A stretch of 64,000 nt of DNA from Nostoc sp. 'Peltigera membranacea cyanobiont' 210A (GCF_002246015.1 NZ_NOLJ01000003.1:446482-510481), one strand, 5' to 3'; positions 45,148-54,581 are shown, counted from the first letter of the stretch. Made by a program: numbers and translations. The notes: generated by a model from the sequence alone, not told the origin.

Positions 45148-47127
45148 CTATTTATCTCCGAAAAAGCTTAATAGTTTAATAACTAATTTTTCCCAATGTT
45201 TCACTGTTTGAATCTCTAAAAATGTATTTAAACTTTTATCTTTTTCAAGTTCGTTTTTTAGGGTCTGACATACATTATCGGTATAGGTTTCATCTGGAGG
45301 TCTTACTTTACCTTTTTCATTAATTAGAGCCTCCCAGAATTTAGAGGTTTCGCTTTGAGGTGAGAGTTTCTCTTCAGCTTTCTTTTGAATCTTTTTTCCT
45401 ACTTCACTTATAAAATTGTCATACAATGAATGAAATTGTATAACTAATTCAGGAATAAATGTTTTTAAAGATTCATTTGCAGATGTAAGCTCATTAAGGA
45501 TATTTTCTAATTCCTGTTTTGCTGGTTTTGTAAACTTCTTCAACATCTCATCTTCATTTCTTCCCTCAGCAATAACCCTCATATCGTAATATATGTCTAT
45601 ATTCTTTGGATCATAGTAACCGAAGTTACTATGGATAGCATGTTTTGTATTCCATGCTTTAGGATTAGTACGATAGTGTTCAACATATTTAGTAACAAAA
45701 CCCTTATCTTGACCTTGGTCTTTAAAATTATGACTTGGTACACTTTTACTTAAATCCCGTAAATCTTTTATCCTCTGAATCGCATTTTCAATTGCCTTGA
45801 TTTCTGCTATGGTCAAAGCATCACCATTTTTTATTCTCGTAAAGTTTTCTTGGATATTCTTTATTTCATCCAATAAAATATTTTGTCTACGTTCTACTAC
45901 ATCGGCTATGGCTTCGATAAATTCATTTTTATCCGCCTGTACATATTCTTTGGTGTATATATCATCCCCATAGTACCTAAATGCATCATAGAACAAAATA
46001 TTCTCCAGGAAAAAATCTAAATTCAAATTCCTGAATGTAGTTTGAACTTCTTCTTTTCTGATTTGAATTCCTGTATCCCAATCTCCATCACATCCATTGA
46101 CTTGTTCAGGTTGATTTTTGTGAGGCAATACCAAAGTTACAAATCTATGATGAAAATCTTTGGATTTAGATGTAAGATAATAACCTATTAAATTCCTAAT
46201 ATTAGCTTCAGGGGCATCATTAAAGGGAGTAACAAAGAGACAGATAGTATCCTGACTCTCAATATATTTCTGCAAGTCTTTACGAATTGGATTTTCATCA
46301 AGTCCTTTAGTATCCACAACTGAATCGAACTGAGATAAGTTTGAGCCAGATAAAACATCATAGCTCAAATAAAGATATATTTTTCTAGGAATAGCAAACT
46401 CCTCAAGCTCAACATTATTTATAGCTGCAAAGGTGTTCTTTATCCATTCTTGCTCATTTTTTTGATGATCAAATTCAATCTTATTCGTAATCCTAGATTG
46501 TAGATTTGCATTATTCAAAGCAAGTTTTTTAAATTCAACAAATCCGAATAAATCAAGCTTTTCTTTAGCTGTGTCAATTCTTTTAGTCTTATTTTTAACA
46601 CCATCAATTTTTTTATTGTAAAAATTCATTTTTATAATATTTCTAATAGCCCTTTCAACTTCTGTAGAAATAATTGTTTTTTGATCTGCTTGAGTATTAT
46701 TTTTATCTGCAATATATTCGCAGAATTCAAAAATAAGATTTTCCATCTCATCAACTGTATAAGGCTCTATTTCTATATAAGTTTTTTCCGCAGATTTTAT
46801 AATTACTTCACATATAGTAGTTTTACCTGATCCCGTTGATAGTAACTCTTTGGTATTTTTGGAAACATGAAAGTCGCTTATCAAGTTAAAAAGATGACAA
46901 ATAGCTGTAGTCTTTCCTTGCCCAACAGTACCTATAAAAGCAATTTTATATTTTTCTATACTAAGAATTTTTTCTATTTCATCTAATCGCTCTAACTTGG
47001 ATTTCAGGTTATTAATGCAAATATGATTAGGTATATTAATTTCAGAATGACCTGAAATTTTATTTATTTCCTTCCTCAAATCTTGTTTCAAAGATGCGAT
47101 CTCTTCTTGCCACGTTATCGTCAACAT
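45148..47127 (-). CDS. Dynamin-like large P-loop GTPase
   Basis: A 659-residue protein. G1/P-loop GTVGQGKTT at residues 66-74 after a strand YKIAFI; a switch-I-type stretch STGSGKTT at 97-104 that also imitates a Walker A; G3 VVDTKGLDE at 271-279. The G4 motif is unclear (LPHKNQ). The rest is helical with coiled-coil parts (about 395-440 and 535-620). This fits dynamin-like or related large GTPases. Some bacterial dynamins protect cells from phage by acting at the membrane. It is the first gene of a two-gene unit with the nuclease. No membrane helix is seen. The gene is AT-rich compared with the ribosomal region. Confidence 0.75.
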   Translation of the reverse strand: MLTITWQEEIASLKQDLRKEINKISGHSEINIPNHICINNLKSKLERLDEIEKILSIEKYKIAFIGTVGQGKTTAICHLFNLISDFHVSKNTKELLSTGSGKTTICEVIIKSAEKTYIEIEPYTVDEMENLIFEFCEYIADKNNTQADQKTIISTEVERAIRNIIKMNFYNKKIDGVKNKTKRIDTAKEKLDLFGFVEFKKLALNNANLQSRITNKIEFDHQKNEQEWIKNTFAAINNVELEEFAIPRKIYLYLSYDVLSGSNLSQFDSVVDTKGLDENPIRKDLQKYIESQDTICLFVTPFNDAPEANIRNLIGYYLTSKSKDFHHRFVTLVLPHKNQPEQVNGCDGDWDTGIQIRKEEVQTTFRNLNLDFFLENILFYDAFRYYGDDIYTKEYVQADKNEFIEAIADVVERRQNILLDEIKNIQENFTRIKNGDALTIAEIKAIENAIQRIKDLRDLSKSVPSHNFKDQGQDKGFVTKYVEHYRTNPKAWNTKHAIHSNFGYYDPKNIDIYYDMRVIAEGRNEDEMLKKFTKPAKQELENILNELTSANESLKTFIPELVIQFHSLYDNFISEVGKKIQKKAEEKLSPQSETSKFWEALINEKGKVRPPDETYTDNVCQTLKNELEKDKSLNTFLEIQTVKHWEKLVIKLLSFFGDK

Positions 47128-47312
47128 ACTGTTTACCCTGTTTCGATGCTTAATTACTTGATATTTACAGTATGCCCATTATGGTTGAATATCTAACAAC
47201 AGCCTCATAACACTACCAACTCCTTGTCTGGTAAGACTTTAGCCACTTGGTGATTAGCAAGGCGATCGCTAATTTTGGCTGAGTTAAAGGTTCTGGAAGA
47301 AATACGTAATGG

Positions 47313-47401
47313 CTACACAAACTAAGTCCATCTGCGTGGACTCCAGCAAGTTGAAACCCACGGAGGTGGGTTTTGTCTGTATAGGTGCGATTTCTAATCG
47401 C
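47313..47401. repeat. Inverted-repeat element in 47.1-47.5 kb spacer
   Basis: The element begins ctacacaaactaagtccatc and ends ttttgtctgtatag, an imperfect inverted pair, with an inner hairpin aacccacggaggtgggtt. A further hairpin gcgat-ttcta-atcgc follows at 47387-47401. It looks like a degraded copy of a dispersed cyanobacterial repeat. The rest of the 355-bp spacer (47128-47482) holds only upstream regions. Confidence 0.55.
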
Positions 47402-47482
47402 CAGGGCTAGCGTATTTTACTGGCAGTTAAGGAATAAATGGTTTTAAAATGGTGCAATCTGAAAATATTTAGGGGTGCAACT

Positions 47483-47980
47483 ATGTCGCTACGCAATGAG
47501 CCTTTAGATTGGCAACTTGAAACGAATAATCCTTATATACCAGTTTATCATCAAGGTAATTTGGTAGGTTTTTTTAAACCAGAATATGCCAGGGAAATTA
47601 TTAAAATTTTAAATGAAGAAGAAGTTTTAAAAAAAGCGCTGAAAATGGCTTGTACTGATTTAATTAAAAAAATCGGCGGCGATACCAGAAAAGTCAATTA
47701 TTTAATGGAAAAATATGTAAAAACTAGTGAGCGTCCGAAGCATGGAACTAGAGCGATCGCAGTTTTACTTCAGGATAGGCAAAAAGAGCTTGATTTGAGT
47801 AATCAGGAGTTTGCTAAGTTCTGTGACACCTTTAAATTATCCCCTACCGAACTGAATAATATTTATGCTGGAGAACCATTTGATGATAGTTTGTTAGCGC
47901 CCTTATCACGTATATTAGGGATGGCAAAAGAGCGGTTGCTGGAAGTGCGAGATGGTTCTGAAGAATCAAGTAACACATGA
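47483..47980 (+). CDS. Hypothetical protein with HTH-like C-terminus
   Basis: A 165-residue protein from ATG 47483 (MSLRNEPLDWQLETNNPYIP); an ATG at 47438 is also in frame but has no good ribosome site. The first third resembles prevent-host-death or antitoxin-type small domains (IPVYHQGNLVGFFKPEYARE). The C-terminal part NQEFAKFCDTFKLSPTELNN resembles an XRE-type helix-turn-helix. I do not recognise the family. It is followed 34 bp later by the DUF2887 nuclease gene. Confidence 0.6.
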   Translation: MSLRNEPLDWQLETNNPYIPVYHQGNLVGFFKPEYAREIIKILNEEEVLKKALKMACTDLIKKIGGDTRKVNYLMEKYVKTSERPKHGTRAIAVLLQDRQKELDLSNQEFAKFCDTFKLSPTELNNIYAGEPFDDSLLAPLSRILGMAKERLLEVRDGSEESSNT

Positions 47981-48014
47981 ACAGGAAATCAAAATTTTCA
48001 AATGATATAAAATT

Positions 48015-48848
48015 GTGAAAACAGACATCATCTTTTATCGGCTGTTTCAAGAATTCCCTGATATCTTCTTTGAACTTATTGGTAATCCTCCAGAAGAAGC
48101 TAGCCTTTATCAATTTTCATCAGTTGAAATCAAACAAACAGCCTTCAGAATCGATGGTGTGTTTCTACCGACACAAGGAAGCGAGAACCCGATTTACTTT
48201 GTTGAAGTGCAATTTCAAGCTGATGGGGAAATTTATTCACGGCTAATTGCAGAAATATGTTTATACCTCCGTCAGAATCAACCATCGAATGATTGGGGTG
48301 CTGTGGTTTTATACCCAAACAGGAATGTAGATACAGGCGATATTAAACATTACCGTGAGTTTTTCACAAGTGGGCGCGTCAGGCGCATTTATTTGGATGA
48401 ATTAGGTGAAGCTGCATCGCTTCCAATTGGCATTGCAACTGCTAAATTAGTAATTGCAACCGACGATATAGCGATCGCACAAGCAAGAGAGTTGATAGAC
48501 AGAACTAAGTCCGAGATAAACTCACCACCAAAACAGCAGCAATTATTACAATTTATCGAGACTATTTTGGCTTATAAGTTTCCCACAATGAGTAGGGAGG
48601 AGATGGAGGAAATGTTTGGATTAAGCGAGTTAAAGCAAACCAGATTTTATCAGGAAGCCTTTCAGGAGGGTGTTGAACAAGGTAAGGTTCAAGGCATCGA
48701 ACAAGGCATTGAACAAGGTAAGGTTCAAGGCATTGAGCAAGGTAAACTCAGAGCAGTACCAGCAATGTTGGCAGCTGGGTTGACTCTAGAACAAGTAGCA
48801 CAGGCGCTAGATTTGAGTGTCGAACAAGTCAGACAAGCCGCGCAGTAG
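48015..48848 (+). CDS. DUF2887/Rpn family putative nuclease
   Basis: A 277-residue protein from GTG 48015 (MKTDIIFYRLFQEFPDIFFE). The PD-(D/E)XK-like core has Asp 47 (FRIDGVFLP) and Glu 64-Val-Gln 66 (YFVEVQFQAD), as in Rpn recombination-promoting nucleases and DUF2887. A Glu/Gly/Gln repeat region (EQGKVQGIEQGIEQGK) follows and then a tail LTLEQVAQALDLSVEQVRQA. The tail repeat is encoded by direct DNA repeats. Family members are widespread in cyanobacterial genomes and resemble transposon-linked genes. Confidence 0.82.
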   Translation: MKTDIIFYRLFQEFPDIFFELIGNPPEEASLYQFSSVEIKQTAFRIDGVFLPTQGSENPIYFVEVQFQADGEIYSRLIAEICLYLRQNQPSNDWGAVVLYPNRNVDTGDIKHYREFFTSGRVRRIYLDELGEAASLPIGIATAKLVIATDDIAIAQARELIDRTKSEINSPPKQQQLLQFIETILAYKFPTMSREEMEEMFGLSELKQTRFYQEAFQEGVEQGKVQGIEQGIEQGKVQGIEQGKLRAVPAMLAAGLTLEQVAQALDLSVEQVRQAAQ

Positions 48849-48900
48849 GATTCTTCTGATCAAGGAGTAGAGGAATTGGTGGACTACAACCATAGGAACC

Positions 48901-49212
48901 ATGAGTTTCAAAGATACAAAAATTTATCAAGAAGCATTTGAAGAAGGGCGTTTGGAAGGTTTACGGCAATCAGTACCTCGTCTATTAGATTTAGCGTTAA
49001 CTATTGAGCAAGTTGCGGAGGGATTAGGTTTAACTATAAACCAAGTTCAAAATGCGAAACTTTATCATGATGGCATCCAAATAGGGGAGCGTAGAGCCAA
49101 ATTAAAATTAATACCCACCTTGTTGAAATTTGGGGTGACAGTGGAACAAGTGGCTGAGGCATTTGATTTCAGTGTCGAAGAAGTTAGACAAGTGACACAA
49201 AGCCAGCCTTGA
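48901..49212 (+). CDS. Stand-alone copy of the DUF2887 tail
   Basis: A 103-residue protein with FKDTKIYQEAFEEGRLEGLR, like the FYQEAFQEGVEQGK of the gene before it, followed by two copies of the tail motif (LTIEQVAEGLGLTINQVQNA and VTVEQVAEAFDFSVEEVRQV). It has no nuclease core. Probably a partial duplication of the upstream gene. Whether it is expressed or functional is unclear. Confidence 0.55.
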   Translation: MSFKDTKIYQEAFEEGRLEGLRQSVPRLLDLALTIEQVAEGLGLTINQVQNAKLYHDGIQIGERRAKLKLIPTLLKFGVTVEQVAEAFDFSVEEVRQVTQSQP

Positions 49213-49367
49213 GATGGATGTGGTAAATTTTATCCGTGGCTCAAACCAAATTCGGTTTGCGGCTTCCAAACTTTCTCACGACGATTTTATAGTTAATTTT
49301 TGTTAATATTAGAGGCGGTGTTAGTACTTCGTCCTCAACCACCCACTCCCTACCTGAGAGAAACTTA

Positions 49368-51053
49368 ATGCTGCGACTAGAACATATAAGTAAAATTTAT
49401 CCCACAGGCGAAGTTCTCAAAGATATCAACTGGGAAGTTAAACCAGGCGATCGCATTGGCTTAGTCGGTGTCAACGGTGCTGGAAAGTCCACCCAGCTAA
49501 AGATCATCTCTGGGGAAATGGAACCCACCGCAGGCGAAATTATCCGTCCTAATAGCTTACACATAGCCTACCTCAACCAAGAGTTTGAAGTAGACCCCAC
49601 TCGCACCGTTAGAGAAGAATTTTGGACTGTCTTCAAAGAAGCCAACGAAGTACAGTTATCTCTGGCGCACATACCACAAGAGATGGAAACGGCTAGCCCA
49701 GAGGAACTGGATCGACTGATCGACAAGTTGGATCGCTTGCAGCGCAAATTTGAAGCCTTGGATGGCTACAACTTAGATGCACGTATCGGGAAAATTTTAC
49801 CAGAGATGGGGTTTGGGCTAGAAGATGGCGATCGCCTCGTCAGTGCCTTCAGTGGTGGTTGGCAAATGCGGATGAGTTTGGGTAAAATCCTCCTGCAAAA
49901 ACCCGACTTGTTACTGCTGGATGAACCGACTAACCACCTAGATTTAGAAACCATTGAGTGGTTGGAAAATTACCTCAGAGGGCTAGTTACACCGATGGTA
50001 ATAGTCTCCCATGACCGGGAGTTCCTTGACCGCCTCTGCACCCAAATTGTGGAAACTGAACGTGGCGTTTCCAGTACCTACCTTGGTAACTACTCAGCAT
50101 ATTTGGAACAAAAAGCCGAAAGTCAATCAGCACAACTTAGTGCTTACGAACGTCAGCAAAAAGAATTAGAGAAACAGCAAACCTTTGTTGATAGATTTCG
50201 CGCTAGTGCTACCCGCAGTACCCAGGCAAAAAGCCGAGAAAAACAACTCGATAAAATTGAGCGTATTGAAGCACCCATTGCTGGGGTAAGAACTCTCCAC
50301 TTCCGTTTTCCACCTGCACCTCGCAGTGGACGTGAGGTAGTAGAAATTAAAGATTTAACTCATCTTTATGGTGATAAAATCCTGTTTTTGGCAGCAAATC
50401 TTCTAATTGAAAGAGGCGATCGCATTGCATTTCTTGGCCCCAATGGTGCTGGGAAATCCACCCTTCTGCGTGTAATTATGGGTATGGAACCACCCACAGA
50501 AGGTAGTGTTCAATTAGGCGATCATAACGTTATTCCCGGTTACTTTGAGCAAAATCAAGCTGAAGCTTTGGATTTGAAGAAAACTGTCATGGAAACTATC
50601 CATGATGAAGTTCCAGACTGGGATAATCAAGAAGTCCGCACCCTTTTGGGACGCTTCTTATTCACTGGTGATACTGTATTTAAGGCAGTTGGGGCATTAA
50701 GTGGAGGAGAAAAAGCTCGTCTGGCGTTGGCAAAAATGCTCTTACGTCCCGCGAACTTACTAATTCTAGATGAGCCGACAAACCACCTAGATATTCCAGC
50801 TAAAGAAATGCTGGAAGAAGCGCTCAAAAATTATGACGGTACGGCAATTGTAGTTTCCCACGATCGCTACTTTATTTCTCAAGTAGCTAACAAAATCGTC
50901 GAGATTCGTGATGGTGAATTCCGCGTTTACTTAGGAGACTATCATTACTATCTCCAGAAAATTGCCGAAGAAAAAGAACAAGCAAAGTTAGCTGCTATAG
51001 AAGCCCAAAAAGCGGCTAAGAAAGCTGCAAAAGCTTCTACAAAAAGGAAATAA
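49368..51053 (+). CDS. ABC-F family ATPase
   Basis: A 561-residue soluble protein with two ABC cassettes and no membrane part. First: GVNGAGKST, signature FSGGWQMRMSLGK, LLLLDEPTNHLD. Second: GPNGAGKST, LSGGEKARLALAK, LLILDEPTNHLD. The linker between them is about 80 residues and charged. The C-terminus is a Lys/Ala-rich tail. ABC-F proteins act on the ribosome at the E site. The subfamily (Uup, EttA-like or other) is not assigned. It marks the right edge of the accessory island. Confidence 0.93.
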   Translation: MLRLEHISKIYPTGEVLKDINWEVKPGDRIGLVGVNGAGKSTQLKIISGEMEPTAGEIIRPNSLHIAYLNQEFEVDPTRTVREEFWTVFKEANEVQLSLAHIPQEMETASPEELDRLIDKLDRLQRKFEALDGYNLDARIGKILPEMGFGLEDGDRLVSAFSGGWQMRMSLGKILLQKPDLLLLDEPTNHLDLETIEWLENYLRGLVTPMVIVSHDREFLDRLCTQIVETERGVSSTYLGNYSAYLEQKAESQSAQLSAYERQQKELEKQQTFVDRFRASATRSTQAKSREKQLDKIERIEAPIAGVRTLHFRFPPAPRSGREVVEIKDLTHLYGDKILFLAANLLIERGDRIAFLGPNGAGKSTLLRVIMGMEPPTEGSVQLGDHNVIPGYFEQNQAEALDLKKTVMETIHDEVPDWDNQEVRTLLGRFLFTGDTVFKAVGALSGGEKARLALAKMLLRPANLLILDEPTNHLDIPAKEMLEEALKNYDGTAIVVSHDRYFISQVANKIVEIRDGEFRVYLGDYHYYLQKIAEEKEQAKLAAIEAQKAAKKAAKASTKRK

Positions 51054-51068
51054 AGGATTGGATAACAC

Positions 51069-51100
51069 CTTAGTAGTAGTGCTAAAACGCTACTACTAAG
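51069..51100 (+). terminator. Hairpin after ABC-F gene
   Basis: A perfect 11-bp stem cttagtagtag / ctactactaag with a 10-base loop, 15 bp after the stop. There is no T run, so it may be a rho-independent-like stop or an RNA-stabilising structure. Confidence 0.55.
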
Positions 51101-51274
51101 TAATCACTCGTTATTAGTGTTCAAAAAAATCACAGAAAAACTACTAAAAGTTAAAAACTATTTCCAAAAACTGCAAGTCCTTCGTAAAAGAAGTTAATAA
51201 GCAAAAATTCACTTGCGGCGTGGATTAGCAGTGGTATCATTCGGGTATTACAAAAAGTAAAGGGCAATTTTACT

Positions 51275-52873
51275 ATGACCAAAGCACCTGTTGCTCCTGT
51301 GGTGCTAGTCATTTTAGACGGATGGGGCTACTGCGACCAAACGCGAGGAAACGCCATTATTGCTGCTAAAACTCCCATCGTGGACAGTTTATGGGCAGCT
51401 TACCCGCATACCCTCATCCACACATCAGGAAAAGCCGTAGGGTTGCCAGAAGGTCAAATGGGCAACTCGGAAGTAGGTCATTTGAACATTGGTGCTGGGC
51501 GAGTTGTACCGCAAGAACTGGTACGCATCTCTGATGCGGTCGAAGACGGTTCTATTGCCTTAAACCCAGCACTGGTCAAAATTTGCCAGGAAGTTCGTTC
51601 TCGGAATAGCAAGCTGCATCTAGTAGGCCTTTGTTCTGAGGGAGGGGTACATTCTCATATCACCCATCTATTCGGACTACTTGACTTAGCCAAAAACCAG
51701 CGAATTCCAGAAGTTTGTATTCATGCCATCACCGATGGTCGTGACACCGCCCCTACTGACGGTGTAAGATCAATCACATTGCTGCAAGATTATATAGACC
51801 GCGCGGGAATTGGACGCATAGTCACCCTCAGCGGTCGCTACTACGCGATGGATCGCGATCACCGCTGGGATCGGATCAAACGCGCTTATGATGTGATGAC
51901 CCAAGATGGTATAGGTGGCGATCGCACGGCTGTGGAAATCTTGCAAGCATCTTACGCCGAAGGGGTAAAAGATGAATTTGTCAACCCAATCCGAATTGCA
52001 CCCGGCGCAATAGAACCAGGGGATGGGGTGATATTTTTCAACTTCCGCCCAGATCGCTCCAGACAATTAACTCAAGCTTTGGTTAGTCCCACTTTTAACG
52101 GTTTTGAAAGACAGCAGATCACACCACTGTCTTTTGTCACCTTTACGCAGTACGATTCAGACCTACCCGTGGCTGTAGCCTTTGAGCCGCAGAATCTCAG
52201 TAACATTCTGGGAGAAGTCATAGCCAATCATAGTTTGAATCAGTTCCGCACCGCCGAAACAGAAAAATACGCCCACGTCACCTATTTCTTTAATGGGGGT
52301 CTGGAGGAACCTTTTGTCGGAGAAGATCGGGAACTGGTAAGTAGCCCAATGGTAGCGACTTACGATCATGCCCCAGCGATGTCAGCAGTAGCAGTTACAG
52401 ATGTTGCGATCGCTGCGATTCAAAAGGGTACGTATTCCTTAGTTGTGATTAACTATGCTAACCCAGACATGGTAGGGCATACTGGTCAAATCGACGCTAC
52501 CATTACAGCAATTGAAACAGTCGATCGCTGTTTGGGTCGCTTGTTAGAAAGCGTTATCAAAGCCGGTGGTACAACAATTATTACTGCCGACCACGGCAAC
52601 GCTGAGTATATGCTAGATGAAGGGGGTAATCCCTGGACAGCTCATACTACTAATCCAGTCCCCTTCATCTTGGTAGAAGGAGAGAAAGTCAAAATCCCTG
52701 GATATGGTACAAATGTCGAACTGCGAAGCGATGGCAAGCTATCCGACATCGCCCCCACAATTCTAGAGATTTTACAGCTGCCTCAGCCACCAGAAATGAC
52801 CGGGCGATCGCTGCTGAAAACAGCAGAATATGAGCTGCAACGCACTCGCACCCCCGTACAAATGGGGCTGTAA
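51275..52873 (+). CDS. gpmI: 2,3-bisphosphoglycerate-independent phosphoglycerate mutase
   Basis: A 532-residue enzyme of glycolysis that interconverts 3- and 2-phosphoglycerate using two metal ions. Metal and catalytic marks: VLVILDGWGY (Asp 15), the phospho-serine Ser 65 in GQMGNSEVGHLNIGAGR, GGVHSHITH, DGRDTAP, RYYAMDRD, and TADHGNAEYM near the end. Complete and of normal length. secG follows after a repeat spacer. Confidence 0.97.
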   Translation: MTKAPVAPVVLVILDGWGYCDQTRGNAIIAAKTPIVDSLWAAYPHTLIHTSGKAVGLPEGQMGNSEVGHLNIGAGRVVPQELVRISDAVEDGSIALNPALVKICQEVRSRNSKLHLVGLCSEGGVHSHITHLFGLLDLAKNQRIPEVCIHAITDGRDTAPTDGVRSITLLQDYIDRAGIGRIVTLSGRYYAMDRDHRWDRIKRAYDVMTQDGIGGDRTAVEILQASYAEGVKDEFVNPIRIAPGAIEPGDGVIFFNFRPDRSRQLTQALVSPTFNGFERQQITPLSFVTFTQYDSDLPVAVAFEPQNLSNILGEVIANHSLNQFRTAETEKYAHVTYFFNGGLEEPFVGEDRELVSSPMVATYDHAPAMSAVAVTDVAIAAIQKGTYSLVVINYANPDMVGHTGQIDATITAIETVDRCLGRLLESVIKAGGTTIITADHGNAEYMLDEGGNPWTAHTTNPVPFILVEGEKVKIPGYGTNVELRSDGKLSDIAPTILEILQLPQPPEMTGRSLLKTAEYELQRTRTPVQMGL

Positions 52874-53015
52874 AACAGTTAAAAGTGAGGAGTTAAGAGT
52901 TAATAGTAAAGAGTGATGAATTAAAACTTTCCTAACTCCTAACTCCTAACTCCTAACTCCCAACTTCCAACCCTGATCCCCTGTTTGAAAAATTGTTATA
53001 AATGAGATTCCTCCC
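52874..53015. repeat. Heptamer repeats in gpmI-secG spacer
   Basis: GAGTTAAGAGTTAATAG-type units then complementary AACTCCT copies (52930-52960). The arms can pair into a hairpin. Confidence 0.78.
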
Positions 53016-53249
53016 ATGACAGTTAGTAATATCGTGCAAAGCATTTGGGCATTTTCCGCCACTGGTTTGATTATCTTAGTTTTACTGCATAGCCCTAAAG
53101 GTGATGGTGTTGGGGCCATTGGCGGACAAGCCCAGCTATTTAGCAGCACCAAAAGTGCAGAAAACACCTTAAACCGAATTACTTGGGCATTGACAGTAGT
53201 TTTTCTCGGTTTAACAGTAGTTTTAAGTGCTGGTTGGCTGCCTAAATAA
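53016..53249 (+). CDS. secG: Preprotein translocase subunit SecG
   Basis: A 77-residue protein with two membrane helices (SIWAFSATGLIILVLLHSPK and ALTVVFLGLTVVLSAG) and the linking segment GDGVGAIGGQAQLFSSTKSA, the family signature. It assists the SecYE channel. secY is at 34067. Confidence 0.94.
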   Translation: MTVSNIVQSIWAFSATGLIILVLLHSPKGDGVGAIGGQAQLFSSTKSAENTLNRITWALTVVFLGLTVVLSAGWLPK

Positions 53250-53259
53250 GGATAGGTAA

Positions 53260-54069
53260 ATGGGGAAAAGAACCCAACACCCGATAGTTAACACCCTAAT
53301 AAATTTAATTTCACGACGGTTAATTACAGCTCTTGCCTTATTTTCTGGCACAGGGCTGTTGATCGTTTTTACTAATATCCAGTCGAGTAAAGGGTTTACA
53401 ATAATACCAGAATATGTATATTCAGACTTAATAATCTCTCTCCCCTCATCTCTCCCAAAATCCCATCCCTTACCGCCTACACTTGCACAGTGGCAAGATA
53501 AGACTAACAGTGGTGACTACTTTTCCCAAGTCACAACAACTCAGGTAGGTTATTTAGTCTGGTCACAATTTCCCATTCGAGTTTATGTAGAACCACCAAA
53601 AGCCGTCAGTGAAAAACAAGCTCAAGCATGGGTTAACGCTGTCTTGCAGGGTGTACAGGAGTGGAGTACTTATTTACCTTTAACAATAGTCGAACAGCCA
53701 GAAATTGCTGATATTACGATTGTACGAAAAGCGCCACCTTTACAAATTTCCCCTGATAGTAATATACCCCGTGCGCGATCGGCACAAACTACTTACGAGT
53801 TATACACCAGCAACAACGTTTTATCCCACCGCTTCACCATCTTATTAAGTCCCAGTCAAACAGGTGAGTATATCCAAGCCGCAGCCCGCCACGAATTCGG
53901 TCATGCGTTGGGAATTTGGGGTCATAGTCCGCTACAAACTGATGCGCTATATTTTTCTCAAGTTCGTAACCCGCCGTCTATTTCTCCCAGAGACGTAAAT
54001 ACTCTAAAGCGGGTTTATGAACAGCCAACTACTTTAGGATGGTCTTTAGTGGATAATTCAGCGACTTAA
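53260..54069 (+). CDS. Exported zinc metallopeptidase (matrixin-like)
   Basis: A 269-residue protein with an N-terminal membrane or signal segment (LITALALFSGTGLLIVFTNI) and the extended zinc motif HEFGHALGIWGH at about residues 210-221, followed by a Ser/Pro Met-turn-like region. The preceding domain holds FPIRVYVEPP and AVLQGVQEWSTYLPLTIVE, as in cyanobacterial matrixin-like peptidases. Likely periplasmic. The Met-turn methionine is not evident. It starts 11 bp after secG and may share its transcript. Confidence 0.82.
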   Translation: MGKRTQHPIVNTLINLISRRLITALALFSGTGLLIVFTNIQSSKGFTIIPEYVYSDLIISLPSSLPKSHPLPPTLAQWQDKTNSGDYFSQVTTTQVGYLVWSQFPIRVYVEPPKAVSEKQAQAWVNAVLQGVQEWSTYLPLTIVEQPEIADITIVRKAPPLQISPDSNIPRARSAQTTYELYTSNNVLSHRFTILLSPSQTGEYIQAAARHEFGHALGIWGHSPLQTDALYFSQVRNPPSISPRDVNTLKRVYEQPTTLGWSLVDNSAT

Positions 54070-54137
54070 TTTTATGGTGTTGCTGAGTTAAAATATAAAA
54101 TATGAATATGTTTTGTGTAAAAAATCAAAATTTAAGA

Positions 54138-54581
54138 TTAAGGCAACCAATTTTTATCCAAAATTTGCTCTAAGGTATAAGGACATAATTCAGGTAAATT
54201 GGTTAAATTTGTTTTAGCCTTAACATAATCTAAGGCATTGCTATAAATTATGCTAAAATTCTCTTCTAAATGATTGCGTAAATTGGCACTTAAATCTTCA
54301 TTTATTTGGTTCCGAAAACTAATAATTTCCGCAGCCCAATGATTAGAATTTCTTGGCTTTTCTAAATCCCAATATTGATAAAGTAATAAATGTCTAATAA
54401 TTTGTTCCAACAAACTTCTTATTCGCCTTTTTTCATTTTTGGCCAAATCTTCCAATTCTTCTATTAAGTTTTCATAGTCAACGTCTGCTAATTTTCGATT
54501 TTTGAGACATTTAATAGTCTCCTCTAACCATTGCAGGTAATTGGATTCATATAATGTTTTTATGTCGATGATTGCAGTCAT
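54138..54581 (-). CDS. DUF29 family protein
   Basis: A 147-residue DUF29 protein (TLYESNYLQWLEETIKCLKN, LEQIIRHLLLYQYWDLEKPR, LPELCPYTLEQILDKNW). Compared with the copy at 43814 it shares the overall layout but little sequence. Function unknown. AT-rich. Confidence 0.83.
   Translation of the reverse strand: MTAIIDIKTLYESNYLQWLEETIKCLKNRKLADVDYENLIEELEDLAKNEKRRIRSLLEQIIRHLLLYQYWDLEKPRNSNHWAAEIISFRNQINEDLSANLRNHLEENFSIIYSNALDYVKAKTNLTNLPELCPYTLEQILDKNWLP

Noticed and set aside
45148..47127. Second Walker A (TGSGKTT, residues 98-104) as a second nucleotide site in the GTPase
   Set aside because: It follows the P-loop by about 25 residues, the place of switch I, and there is no second Walker B. 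A switch-I threonine motif explains it better.
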